From Novacetimonas cocois (lineage in GTDB: Bacteria > Pseudomonadota > Alphaproteobacteria > Acetobacterales > Acetobacteraceae): 64,000 bases of DNA. Of this stretch, positions 1-8,401 are shown in pieces. The stretch is from positions 644 to 64,643 of the forward strand of contig NZ_QEXL01000006.1 of NCBI RefSeq assembly GCF_003311635.1, in the 5' to 3' direction. The notes below the pieces were generated by a model, which saw only the letters and a program-made list of their open reading frames with translations, ran no database searches and was not told the DNA's origin. Position numbers and translations under genes: made by a program. Numbering within the stretch: position 1 is the stretch's first letter; each line of letters opens with the position of its first letter.

Positions 1-1
1 T

Positions 2-208
2 CTGGGCACCGCGGTTCCGGCGGTTCTGGGTTACAACCTGCTGGTCCGCCGCAACAAGGGCGCGATGGATCAGGTCCGTAACTTCGCTGCTGACTTGCAG
101 TCCATCCTGCTGGGCGGTTATCGTCATGGCACCGATCCGCAGGACACGATTGCGGTTCGTCCGGACAACTCTCCTACAACGACGACTATTGACAATCGGG
201 TGGCCTGA
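2..208 (+). CDS. exbB: ExbB/TolQ/MotA-family proton channel, C-terminal end (truncated by window edge)
   Basis: Only the last 68 residues are in the window. They run from GTAVPAVLGYNLLVRR, the end of the final membrane helix typical of ExbB/TolQ proteins, into a polar cytoplasmic tail rich in D, T and N that ends in ...IDNRVA. The frame is open from base 2. Two bases separate the stop from the first exbD, and a second exbD follows, so this is the first visible gene of an exbB-exbD-exbD operon. ExbB forms the inner-membrane proton channel that energises TonB. TolQ is an alternative name for the family, but a TonB-dependent receptor lies downstream, which favours ExbB. Confidence 0.85.
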   Translation: MGTAVPAVLGYNLLVRRNKGAMDQVRNFAADLQSILLGGYRHGTDPQDTIAVRPDNSPTTTTIDNRVA

Positions 209-210
209 TC

Positions 211-633
211 ATGGGAATGCAAGTTGGAGGTGGCGGCGATGAAGACGAGGTGGTGTCGGCCATCAACACCACACCGCTTGTCGACGTCATGCTGGTGCTG
301 CTGATCATCTTTCTGATCACGATTCCAGTCGCGACGCACACCATCACGGTAAAACTGCCGATGGATGCAAACCAGCCGACCCGCACCGCGCTTGATAACG
401 TCGTGATCGCGGTGACGTCGAAGGGACAGGCATACTGGGGGGAAACTCCCCTTACCAGCTATGCCGACCTGGAATCGCATCTGGAACATGCCGCAATGCA
501 GAAGCCGCAGCCACAGATCCAGATCCGTGGCGACATGGCGGCCAAGTATGAGGCGGTCGGCAAGGTTATCGCGGCCTGTCAGCAGGCGGGCATCATTCAT
601 ATTGACTTCATTACCGAACAGCCCCACGGCTGA
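211..633 (+). CDS. exbD: ExbD/TolR family biopolymer transport protein (first copy)
   Basis: 140 residues, the usual ExbD length. A short cytoplasmic N-terminus is followed by INTTPLVDVMLVLLIIF, the single membrane helix with its conserved proton-carrying Asp, and then a periplasmic domain to the C-terminus. ExbD works with ExbB to couple the proton gradient to TonB, which opens outer-membrane receptors. It begins 2 nt after the exbB stop and is followed 60 nt later by a second ExbD, so all three are probably co-transcribed. Function is established for the family; the partner TonB protein is not in the window. Confidence 0.93.
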   Translation: MGMQVGGGGDEDEVVSAINTTPLVDVMLVLLIIFLITIPVATHTITVKLPMDANQPTRTALDNVVIAVTSKGQAYWGETPLTSYADLESHLEHAAMQKPQPQIQIRGDMAAKYEAVGKVIAACQQAGIIHIDFITEQPHG

Positions 634-693
634 TCCTCGGTATCCATTCCCGGCCGGGATCATCTCCCGGCCACTATTGGGAGAATACGCGCC

Positions 694-1131
694 ATGGGCA
701 TGAATGTCGGGTCCAGCAGCACGACAGAGGACGAAGGTATTGTAGATATCAATACCACGCCCCTGATTGACGTCATGCTCGTGCTGCTGATCATGCTGAT
801 CATCACCATCCCGATGCAGACCCATTCGGTTTCAATGGATCTGCCGCAGGGCAATCCGCCGCCAACCACCGAACCGGACCCGGAGGTTGATACGGTGGCG
901 ATCGATTTTGACAATACGATTACCTGGAATGGCGAGCCGGTGCCGGACGAAGCCGCGTTGCAGGCCCATTTCACCCAGGCTGCGTCCATGCCGGTCCAGC
1001 CGGAAATGCATATCCACCCCGACCGTCTGGCCAATTACAAGACGGTGGCCCATGTGCTGGCTGATGCGCAGCGTCTGGGCGTGACCAAGCTGGGTATCAT
1101 CGGCAATGACCAGTTCATGGATGCGCAGTAA
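694..1131 (+). CDS. exbD: ExbD/TolR family biopolymer transport protein (second copy)
   Basis: 145 residues with the same plan as its neighbour: short cytoplasmic start, INTTPLIDVMLVLLIMLII membrane helix with the conserved Asp, then a periplasmic domain. The periplasmic parts of the two copies have diverged (this one has a PPTTEPDPEVD linker), so they are probably not interchangeable and may form a mixed ExbD dimer. Two exbD genes after one exbB is a recurring arrangement in alpha- and gammaproteobacterial Ton systems. The operon appears to end here because a strong hairpin terminator begins 38 bases downstream. Confidence 0.93.
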   Translation: MGMNVGSSSTTEDEGIVDINTTPLIDVMLVLLIMLIITIPMQTHSVSMDLPQGNPPPTTEPDPEVDTVAIDFDNTITWNGEPVPDEAALQAHFTQAASMPVQPEMHIHPDRLANYKTVAHVLADAQRLGVTKLGIIGNDQFMDAQ

Positions 1132-1168
1132 GGTTCCCTGATCCGGCTGCTGTAACTGTCGTGTCTGC

Positions 1169-1213
1169 AAAACGGCCTTTCACCTGTCCCCGGACAGTGT
1201 GAAGGGCCGTTTT
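1169..1213 (+). terminator. Rho-independent terminator of the exb operon
   Basis: Left arm AAAACGGCCTTTCAC (1169-1183) pairs with GTGAAGGGCCGTTTT (1199-1213), and CTGTCC/GGACAG extends the stem inward. The hairpin ends in a T run, and the matching A run at its start would make it work in both directions. It lies 38 bases after the second exbD stop. Confidence 0.9.
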
Positions 1214-2298
1214 GGTATTTCAGCCCGCCCATGCCGGGGAAAGTGCGGGCGGTTGCCGGTTTCGATGCGCGGCAGGACAGGCAGCATGCAACGGCGTGAC
1301 GGTCACGGTCGCCTTTATGTTCGCCTGTCTGCTCTTATGGAAATGGGCCCGTCCTTTTTTTGGGATGTGCGTCGGATGCAGGAATGTGAACAGGCCACGG
1401 ATATCGGGTCGCGATTCGAAACAGGATCGTGTCCATGACCATCTGGGGAATATTTCCGATTCCATGATGATTCCGGTCGGTGATGGCAATTCCTGCTGCT
1501 CTGTTTACGTGCGGAAACGTCTTTCCCGTTCAATCTGATCTCTGTCCATATGACCTTAAATTGGCAGATTCGGACGCAATATGGTTCCTGCAGGCCATGT
1601 ATTCGCTGTTTTTACGAGTCAGCGGCCCGATCGGTCATGGTCGAATGAAACTCAGGACACGATCCGTGTAAGGAAAAAAGAAACACGCTGTTGCCTGTTT
1701 TGCGATGGGATGGGAGGGCGCATCCGCCCCGTGGTGAAAATAGACCGGTTTTCTCCACGTCATGGAGGATCATGGCCTGCAAACACAGTAAAAACAGACT
1801 TATAAATCCGCCGATTCCGGGGCTGTCTTTTCGATCGGGATTGATCGGAAAAATATCCGCCGTCCCGTATCGCGCCGGTTCGCCGACCATGCGGGTACAT
1901 GAACAGCCTGTTGCCTTTTTTACCCTTTCCCCCTGTCTCCCATTTCCTTTACCTCAACAAGAGGTTCGCAGGTATTCGATCCCATCATGTGTCAGGTCAC
2001 CGGATGCGCGGCGCCCGCGCAGTACCGGGGCATGATAACGGGGAATGCCCGTTGGATGGCCGGCTGGATGGAAAACCTCGGGGGAGGTGCGGGTCCTGCA
2101 AACCGGTTCGGGAAAGTAACGTTGTTCGGGGGGACGGATGAAGATTACGCTGAAATACGGTGTCTTGCCAAAGCCAGTCATGTTGTCGGCCGTTGTCCTG
2201 ACCGCGTCACGCAATCGGGGGCACTGGCCCCTGCACAGGGTGGCATCGCGATGAATGGTGGGTCATTACGCATCCGCGTGAGGGGGGACAGGGGCATT
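1214..2298. other. 1.1 kb stretch with no convincing gene, upstream of the TonB-dependent receptor
   Basis: Open frames here are short, overlap one another and resemble no family I recognise. Base composition is more even than in the neighbouring genes and lacks their strong third-position GC bias. The receptor frame stays open back to 1987, but residues before 2299 look non-coding. A hairpin at 1731-1758 (GTGGTGAAAA pairing with TTTTCTCCAC, one mismatch, 8-nt loop) is the main structure. It could hold the receptor promoter and leader, or the remains of a lost gene such as a regulator. No function can be assigned. Confidence 0.5.
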
Positions 2299-4728
2299 AT
2301 GGAAAAATATCGAACAGGGCTGCGCGCGCGTCTGTGTGCGGTATCGTGTCTTGTCGGGACGGGACTTGTATCGGCGGGGATGCTGGAGGGAGCGCATGCG
2401 GCAACGCCTGTATCCGCCACCACGACTTCCACGTCGCATCGCACCGTGGCTCATGCGCCGTCGCATGCCCGTCGCGCAACGGGCACCCGTCCGGCCGCCG
2501 CCAGGACGGCGGCACCGGCCGCGACGATACCCGATACCCCTGAGGTCATCCGCGTTTCGCGCGCCCGTGACGCCAACGATGGTGGCGGCGGCATGATGCG
2601 TCTGGAGACCGCGCCGCATGCGGTCCAGACGGTGGGCAAGCAGTATATCGAAATGCGCAGCCCCACCAGCACGGGGCTGGACCTGGTCAAGAACCTGCCG
2701 AGCCTGAATGTGACCACCCCGGATGCAGAGGGGATGGAGGGCGGTCAGATTCAGGTGCGTGGCCTGACCGATCTGGACATGGGCCTGATGCTGGATGGCG
2801 CGCCGGCGGCGGCGGCGAAATATCTGGCGGAAAACATCGATTCCGAAGACCTCGACAGTGTGGAGGTCACGCCCGGCAGCGCGGGCACGGACCTGCCGGT
2901 CATGTCGGCGGCAGGTGGCGTCATGAATGAAAAATCGCACATCGCGTCGCACAAGGCGGGCGGCATGACGGATTTTTCGTATGGCACGAACAACATGTCG
3001 CGTGAGTTCATCCGTCTGGAAAGCGGCGATATCGGCAAGACGGGCCTGCGCAGCTATTTCTCGTTTTCCAACACGCATGCGCGTTCATGGATGGGATCGG
3101 GCATCAACCAGCGCAGGCATATCGATTTCGGATTGCAGAAGGACTGGGAAAACGGTTCGACCGCGCGCCTGTTCCTGTCGTGGAATTACGAGGATTTCAC
3201 GATCGATTCCTATCCCGATGCGACCGCGTTCTACAATTACAAGCATACGGGCGAGGGATATGGACGCAATTCCGATCCCAGCAGCGACAATTACTGGAAA
3301 AACAATAACGACCACTGGAACCAGATATTCCTGACCGCGCCGATCCATGTGGTGCTGCCGTCGCGATTCAGCCTGGACCTGCAGCCATATTTCAGTTTCG
3401 GACAGGGATGGGACGGATCGCCCGGCGGCACGACCGCGGCCGATGGATCCTATAGCACCCTGTTCGGGAATTCGACGGCCTATTACGGAAATGGCACGAT
3501 CGCCAGCAACCAGAACCTGACCAACTACTTCCTCCAGAACGAGGTGCGGCAGGTCGGCGCGGTGGCCAAGCTGAATTACCAGGTCGATCAGCATAACCAT
3601 CTGTCGCTGGGTTACTGGTATGAAAATGCCCAGACCATCCAGTCCTATCCGCTCAGCGCCACGATGGCGAACGGTGCTGATCCCAGCCCCAACTGGTCGC
3701 AGTACCAGATCAACGGCAACGAAGTGTTCGGCCAGACGGCGGGATATGAGCTTCATTCCCTGTTCGTTCAGGACACGGCGAAGTATTTCAACGACAAGCT
3801 GACGATCCATGCGGGCTTCAAGTTCGTGATGTCCAACGCATGGAACAAGCAGTGGATGAACCACAGCTCCAACTATACCGGCGCGCGGACCGAGGCGAAC
3901 ACGACCGAACCGCTGCCGCAGCTGTCGATCGGTTACCAGTTCAACGAGCATCACCAGATCTATGTCAACGCCGAGGGCGATTACCGTGAGCCGAGCGCCG
4001 TTGACCTTGGCTGGACCACGCCGGGTTCGAAGATGCTGAAGAACCAGTATTCCATCAAGGAAGAGCTGGGATACCGTTACCACGACAAGTACGTCATGGT
4101 TGACCTTGCGCTGTTCAATTACAACGTGACCAACCGTATCCTTGACACCTATATCGGCGCGAACCAGTACGCCCCGATCGAGGGCGGCAACCAGACCATG
4201 CGTGGCTTTGACGTCATGGTGGCGGGCCGGTCCTATTACGGCTTCAGCCCCTATGCCTCGTTCGAGTACCTGCATGCGACGCAGGATTCGAACGTGACCG
4301 ATGGCAATGGCAACCTGATCCGGGCAAAAGGGCAGCAGGCGATCATGGCGCCGCATGTCATGGCGAACTTTGGCCTGACGTACAAATACCGGGGCTTCTT
4401 CGCGAATGCGAGCGTGCATTACACCGGCCCGCAGTCGGTGGCGCTGGATAACAGCGAGCGCATCCCCGGCTATGTCACCGATACGCTGTCGCTGGGCTAT
4501 CACTTCAAGCCCTTCATGTATGCGAAATCCCCGACATTCCGCCTGAACTTCTCCAACCTGACGGGATCGATCGTGCGCACCGGTGCGATGGGCGCGATCT
4601 ATTCCGCGGGGAACCAGGGTGGATACAACGTCTATTACGGCGGTGCCGCGGGACGCAGCGCGAATGGCAACTCCTTCATGGTGGAGCCGCGCTTTACCAT
4701 GACGGGAACGATTTCGACCTCTTTCTGA
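2299..4728 (+). CDS. TonB-dependent outer-membrane receptor
   Basis: 809 residues from the ATG at 2299. I chose this start because it gives a normal signal peptide (MEKYRTGLRAR, hydrophobic core, cleavage near AHA-ATP); the frame stays open further upstream but looks non-coding. After a low-complexity A/T/R-rich segment comes a TonB-box-like PEVIRVSR, then a plug domain (residues about 95-220, with GGQIQVRGL and VEVTPGSAG), then a long aromatic-rich beta-barrel ending in the C-terminal Phe expected of outer-membrane proteins. It would import a ligand using TonB-ExbB-ExbD energy. The ligand cannot be read from the sequence. The next two genes handle purines, so a nucleobase or related compound is possible; a siderophore is the default alternative. 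A hairpin follows the stop. Confidence 0.88.
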   Translation: MEKYRTGLRARLCAVSCLVGTGLVSAGMLEGAHAATPVSATTTSTSHRTVAHAPSHARRATGTRPAAARTAAPAATIPDTPEVIRVSRARDANDGGGGMMRLETAPHAVQTVGKQYIEMRSPTSTGLDLVKNLPSLNVTTPDAEGMEGGQIQVRGLTDLDMGLMLDGAPAAAAKYLAENIDSEDLDSVEVTPGSAGTDLPVMSAAGGVMNEKSHIASHKAGGMTDFSYGTNNMSREFIRLESGDIGKTGLRSYFSFSNTHARSWMGSGINQRRHIDFGLQKDWENGSTARLFLSWNYEDFTIDSYPDATAFYNYKHTGEGYGRNSDPSSDNYWKNNNDHWNQIFLTAPIHVVLPSRFSLDLQPYFSFGQGWDGSPGGTTAADGSYSTLFGNSTAYYGNGTIASNQNLTNYFLQNEVRQVGAVAKLNYQVDQHNHLSLGYWYENAQTIQSYPLSATMANGADPSPNWSQYQINGNEVFGQTAGYELHSLFVQDTAKYFNDKLTIHAGFKFVMSNAWNKQWMNHSSNYTGARTEANTTEPLPQLSIGYQFNEHHQIYVNAEGDYREPSAVDLGWTTPGSKMLKNQYSIKEELGYRYHDKYVMVDLALFNYNVTNRILDTYIGANQYAPIEGGNQTMRGFDVMVAGRSYYGFSPYASFEYLHATQDSNVTDGNGNLIRAKGQQAIMAPHVMANFGLTYKYRGFFANASVHYTGPQSVALDNSERIPGYVTDTLSLGYHFKPFMYAKSPTFRLNFSNLTGSIVRTGAMGAIYSAGNQGGYNVYYGGAAGRSANGNSFMVEPRFTMTGTISTSF

Positions 4729-4737
4729 GGATGACGA

Positions 4738-4764
4738 CCTGCCGCATCCCTGCGATGTGGCAGG
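4738..4764 (+). terminator. Hairpin between the receptor and the purine permease (possible terminator or attenuator)
   Basis: CCTGCCGCAT (4738-4747) pairs with ATGTGGCAGG (4755-4764) over 10 bp around a 7-nt loop, starting 9 bases after the receptor stop. No T run follows, so it may be a weak terminator or a processing site rather than a full stop. A 10-bp direct repeat GCCGGTACCA (4785 and 4800) follows it. Confidence 0.4.
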
Positions 4765-4904
4765 CCATTCCATGACTGGCGACCGCCGGTACCAACATTG
4801 CCGGTACCAGCCATGTCGCCGCAGCCGACATATCCTGTCCATCAGGCATCGCACCCATTGCGGGCAGGTCGTATTTTACCGTGATGCTGAAAGCAGGGAT
4901 CACC

Positions 4905-6248
4905 ATGCAGCACCGTAAACCCGATCCGGTTGATGAAGTCCTTCCGCTGGGCATACTGTTTACTTTCGGGCTGCAGCACGCGCTGGTGATGTATTCGGGC
5001 ACCGTGGCCGTTCCCCTGATTTTCAGCGTGACGCTGGGTCTGGACATGAACCAGACGATTACCCTGATCAATTCGGGACTGATGACGTCGGGCATCGCCA
5101 CGATCATCCAGACGGTCGGGATCGGCAGGATCGGCTCACGTCTGCCGATCGTGCAGGGATCTTCCTTCGTGACGTTGGCCTCCATGATCATGATTGGAAA
5201 ATCCTATGGGAACAGCGCGATTTTTGGCGCCATCATCGGGGCGGGGGGATGTACGCTCCTGCTGGCGCCGGCGCTGGGGCGGCTGATGCGGTTTTTCCCG
5301 CCGGTGGCGATCGGCTGCCTGCTGACGGTCATCGGCCTGACCCTGATCCCGGTCGCGGGGGTATGGCTGGGGGGCGGGACGCCATCGGACCCGGGGTTCG
5401 GTGCGCCCGCCAATCTCGTGCTTGGTGGCGTGACGATGGCGGTGACACTTGCGGTCTATGCCGGGTTTTCGGGTTTTATCTCCAACATCAGCGTGCTGCT
5501 TGGCCTGGTGGTGGGCAGCATCGTGGCGATTGCCTGCGGGATGGGCCATTTCCAGGCCGTGCATGACGCGCCGTGGTTCGCCCTGAGCATGCCGATGGCC
5601 TTTGGCGTGCCGACCTTTCACGTCATGCCCATCATCATCATGACGCTGACGATGCTGGTGATCCTTGCCGAAACGACGGGCAACTGCATCGCTGTGGGCC
5701 GCATCATCGACCGCCGGGTGGACGAGGATACGCTGATCGCCGCCTTTCGCGCCGATGGGCTGTCCACCATGCTGGGCGGTATTTTCAACAGCTTCCCCTA
5801 TAACGCCTTTACGCAGAATACCGGCCTGATCGCGATGACGGATATCAAAAGCCGCTTTGTCGTGGCGGCCGCGGGCGTCGTGCTGATCCTGCTGGGCCTG
5901 TTTCCCAAACTGGGGGCGATGATCGCGGCGATGCCCGCGCCGGTTCTGGGGGGCTGCGCGCTGGTGATGTTCGGCATGACGGCGGTGGGGGGCATCCGTG
6001 AACTGTCGCACGTGCGCTTTGCCGGGACCCGCAACGGCATGATCGCGGCGGTGTCCATGGGGCTTGGCATGCTGCCGATGTCGTGCCCCACCCTGTTCGC
6101 CCACACCAGCGGCGTCACGCGGCTGTTTCTGGGCAATGGGGTATTCCTGTGCGTCTGTTCGGCCGTGCTCCTCAATCTGGTGATCGGGGAGCGGATTCCC
6201 ACGCTGGAGGAAGAGCTCGATCCCGACAACGCGCAGCAGCTTTCATGA
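4905..6248 (+). CDS. NCS2-family purine (xanthine/uric acid) permease
   Basis: 447 residues from ATG 4905, which has an AGGGAT ribosome site 5 nt upstream; GTG 4881 and ATG 4884 are less likely starts. The protein is hydrophobic throughout and reads as a multi-helix inner-membrane carrier. It has the NCS2 hallmarks: FGLQHALVMYSG near the N-terminus, ETTGNCIAVG in the middle, and TQNTGLIAMTDIKSRFV, the NxGxxxxTxxxSR motif of the xanthine/urate branch (UacT, XanQ, PucJK) rather than of the uracil carriers. Proton-coupled uptake of xanthine or urate is the expected activity. The stop overlaps the start of a nucleobase deaminase (ATGA), so uptake and catabolism are coupled. The exact substrate cannot be settled by sequence. 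Confidence 0.9.
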   Translation: MQHRKPDPVDEVLPLGILFTFGLQHALVMYSGTVAVPLIFSVTLGLDMNQTITLINSGLMTSGIATIIQTVGIGRIGSRLPIVQGSSFVTLASMIMIGKSYGNSAIFGAIIGAGGCTLLLAPALGRLMRFFPPVAIGCLLTVIGLTLIPVAGVWLGGGTPSDPGFGAPANLVLGGVTMAVTLAVYAGFSGFISNISVLLGLVVGSIVAIACGMGHFQAVHDAPWFALSMPMAFGVPTFHVMPIIIMTLTMLVILAETTGNCIAVGRIIDRRVDEDTLIAAFRADGLSTMLGGIFNSFPYNAFTQNTGLIAMTDIKSRFVVAAAGVVLILLGLFPKLGAMIAAMPAPVLGGCALVMFGMTAVGGIRELSHVRFAGTRNGMIAAVSMGLGMLPMSCPTLFAHTSGVTRLFLGNGVFLCVCSAVLLNLVIGERIPTLEEELDPDNAQQLS

Positions 6249-6751
6249 ACGCAGGCGACCTGTCCGCGCGGGACATGGCGTTGCTGCGGCAGGCGATCGC
6301 CCTGTCCGAACGTGCCCGCGCCATGGGGCGGCATCCGTTTGGCGCGCTGGTCGCGGATGCGGACGGGCGTGTTGTCACCCGTGCCATCAATGACTCCGTG
6401 CCGCCAGGCGGCGATCCGACGCGTCATGCCGAACTGGTCGCGGTGGCTGCCGCCGCGCGGCGGATGACGCCCGATGAACTGGCGGCCTGCACGTTATACA
6501 GCAGCGCCGAGCCCTGCTGCATGTGCGCGGGCGCCGTTTACTGGACCGGGATCGGCCGTGTCGTCTATGCCCTGTCGGAACATGGCCTTCTGCTCCGCAC
6601 GGGGGATCACCCGGAAAACCCGACCTTTTCCCTGCCATGCCGTGAGGTCTTCGCCCGGGGACAGCGACAGGTCAGCGTCGTCGGTCCCGTGCTGGAGGAC
6701 GAAGCCGGGCGCGCGCATGCTGGGTTCTGGACCCGCGCCACGGGCCCATGA
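6245..6751 (+). CDS. Cytidine-deaminase-fold nucleobase/nucleoside deaminase, probably guanine deaminase
   Basis: 168 residues. It has the zinc-binding motifs of the CDA fold: TRHAELVAV (His ligand and catalytic Glu) and EPCCMCAGAVYW (PCxxC, the two Cys ligands). Size and the HPFGALV and YWTGIGRVVYAL segments fit the GuaD/TadA-like group; bacterial GuaD is about 155 residues. The likely reaction is hydrolytic deamination of guanine to xanthine in the cytoplasm. Its ATG overlaps the stop of the purine permease gene, which supports a purine salvage or catabolism role over tRNA editing by TadA. Other aminopurines or cytosine-type bases remain possible substrates. Confidence 0.82.
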   Translation: MNAGDLSARDMALLRQAIALSERARAMGRHPFGALVADADGRVVTRAINDSVPPGGDPTRHAELVAVAAAARRMTPDELAACTLYSSAEPCCMCAGAVYWTGIGRVVYALSEHGLLLRTGDHPENPTFSLPCREVFARGQRQVSVVGPVLEDEAGRAHAGFWTRATGP

Positions 6752-6766
6752 GGTGACGCACGAAGC

Positions 6767-6893
6767 TGCTGGAAACAGCCTGTTGATAAAAAACAAAGGT
6801 TTTTTGGTGAAGCTTTTTGCAAAAAGCTTCGATGGATGTCGCCATTTCAGATGAAAGGCGACACCAAAAAACCTTTATGATTTCAGGACATCA
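6767..6893. repeat. Double-hairpin intergenic repeat, copy A (core in flipped orientation)
   Basis: A perfect 15-bp outer inverted repeat (AAAGGTTTTTTGGTG at 6795-6809, its complement at 6862-6876) encloses two hairpins. The first is a 22-bp palindrome at 6809-6830 built on GAAGCTTTTTG; the second is GTCGCC..GGCGAC at 6838-6862. The outer flanks AACAGCCTGTTGATAAAA and TTTATGATTTCAGG recur in other copies, but here the two hairpins lie in the opposite order between those flanks. The element fills the gap between convergent genes (deaminase and DHA2 exporter), and its T runs would end transcription from either side. Confidence 0.85.
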
Positions 6894-8279
6894 TCAGGCC
6901 TGTTCGTCCTGCCCCGAAAACAGCCGCGACGCGCTGAGCAGCATGCCGAGGAAGGCAACGACGCATGCGAACTGCAGGCATCGCATGGATGGCTGCCACG
7001 CGATCAGGCCAAATGTCATCGCCACCAGCATCGCCCCCGTCGCCTGTCCGCACTGGCGGGAGACCTGAACCATGCCGCTGGCGCTGCCGGAACGTCCGGC
7101 CGGCGCCGTCACCATCATGATGCGGTTGTTGGGAGGCTGGAAAATGCCGAATCCCATGCCCGCCAGCCCCACCCGCCAGACAATGTCGAACCAGTGCGGC
7201 GCGGCGGGCAGCATGTACAGCGCAAGAAAGCCCATCGAGGTCGTGAACAGCCCGATCGACGACAGGATCGTCGCCGGGACCTGATCGCTCAGCCTGCTGA
7301 TGACGGGTGCTACCAGCATGATGCCCACCGGCCATGGCGTCATCAGCAGCCCGACCACCGCGGGCGGACAATGGAACAGGTTCTGCAGCGTGAAGGGGAA
7401 GGAGACCATGAACAGGTTGGAGGAGACAAAGGCGAGGAACCCGATGCTGACCCCCGTGCGGAAAGGCGGGATGCGCAGCATGTCGACGGGGAACATGGGA
7501 TGGGCCTGCCCCTTCTGCCGCCGGACCAGCAGCCAGCCCGACACGATGCCGGTCAGGGCAAAGGCGCAGACCTGCAGGGCACTGGCATGGTGTGCTATGG
7601 AATCGCCCGCCAGGATGATCGCGCCAAAGGCGAGGGCGTTGAGGATCGCGCTGGCCCCGTCGAACGTCCCCTCCTGCGTGGGGGTGCGCGGCAGGGACAT
7701 CAGCGCCAGTACCAGCGCGGCAAGGCCCAGCGGGATATTGATGTAAAACAGCCATGGCCATGTCGCCACCGACAGGATGATGGACGCCACCGTCGGTCCC
7801 GCCCCGACGCCAAGGGCGACCATGACGCCGTTCAGGGCGATGCCGCGCCCGATGATTTCATGGGGATAGATGAAACGGATCAGCGCGATGCTGACGCTCA
7901 TGATGCATGCGCCGCCGATGCCCTGCACCGCGCGTGACAGCGACAGCGCCAGCAGGGAGTGCGACAGCCCGCAGAACAGGGAGGAGACGATGAACAGCAC
8001 CAGCCCGATCTGGCACAGCCGCCCGAACCCGATCCGCGCGCCCAGCGCCGCCGTGGGCAGCAGCGCGATCACGCTGGCCAGCTGGTACGAATTGATGATC
8101 CACACCGCCGACGCGGCCGAAATGTGCAGGTCCGCCCCGATGGTCGGCAGTGCCACGTTGGCGATGGCGTAATCCAGCAGCGCCAGCAGGACCGACAGCG
8201 CGACCGCGCACATCGCCTGTATCCGGGCCGCGCCATGCAGGCCCTCTCCTTCGATCAGTATCTTTTTATCGCGGGGCAT
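6894..8279 (-). CDS. MFS transporter, DHA2-type (drug:H+ antiporter-like)
   Basis: 461 residues with about 14 hydrophobic helices. The N-terminal half carries the DHA2 signatures: LLDYAIANVALPTIGADL in the first helix, WIINSYQLA, RIGFGRLCQIGLVLF (motif A-like), and SRAVQGIGGACIMSVSIALI (motif B). The GVGAGPTVASIILSVATWPWLFYINIPLG stretch corresponds to motif C. The family exports drugs, dyes or metabolites across the inner membrane using protons; no substrate can be deduced. It is a single-gene unit: purD lies upstream on the same strand behind a hairpin, and repeat copy A lies at its 3' end. Confidence 0.9.
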   Translation of the reverse strand: MPRDKKILIEGEGLHGAARIQAMCAVALSVLLALLDYAIANVALPTIGADLHISAASAVWIINSYQLASVIALLPTAALGARIGFGRLCQIGLVLFIVSSLFCGLSHSLLALSLSRAVQGIGGACIMSVSIALIRFIYPHEIIGRGIALNGVMVALGVGAGPTVASIILSVATWPWLFYINIPLGLAALVLALMSLPRTPTQEGTFDGASAILNALAFGAIILAGDSIAHHASALQVCAFALTGIVSGWLLVRRQKGQAHPMFPVDMLRIPPFRTGVSIGFLAFVSSNLFMVSFPFTLQNLFHCPPAVVGLLMTPWPVGIMLVAPVISRLSDQVPATILSSIGLFTTSMGFLALYMLPAAPHWFDIVWRVGLAGMGFGIFQPPNNRIMMVTAPAGRSGSASGMVQVSRQCGQATGAMLVAMTFGLIAWQPSMRCLQFACVVAFLGMLLSASRLFSGQDEQA

Positions 8280-8360
8280 GACATGTCGCTATTCTGGGCG
8301 TCGGATTCTGGGCGCCGGCGGGCCGGGAGCGGGACGTTCGTGGAAGGACGTGGCGGGGAG

Positions 8361-8385
8361 CCGCGATGCGATTGAGGCATCGCGG
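8361..8385 (-). terminator. Perfect hairpin downstream of purD
   Basis: CCGCGATGC (8361-8369) and GCATCGCGG (8377-8385) form a perfect 9-bp stem with a 7-nt loop, 16 bases after the purD stop on the minus strand. There is no T run after it, so it is either a weak terminator or a mRNA-end stabiliser. Confidence 0.45.
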
Positions 8386-8401
8386 AACAGGAAAGGCCCC
8401 G

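Noticed and set aside
1987-2298. N-terminal extension of the TonB-dependent receptor
   Set aside because: The extra 104 residues precede a normal signal peptide and have no envelope or signalling-domain features.
3085-4854. A 589-codon frame antisense to the TonB-dependent receptor
   Set aside because: Same effect; Arg/Ile/Val-rich nonsense sequence, no ribosome site, no motif.
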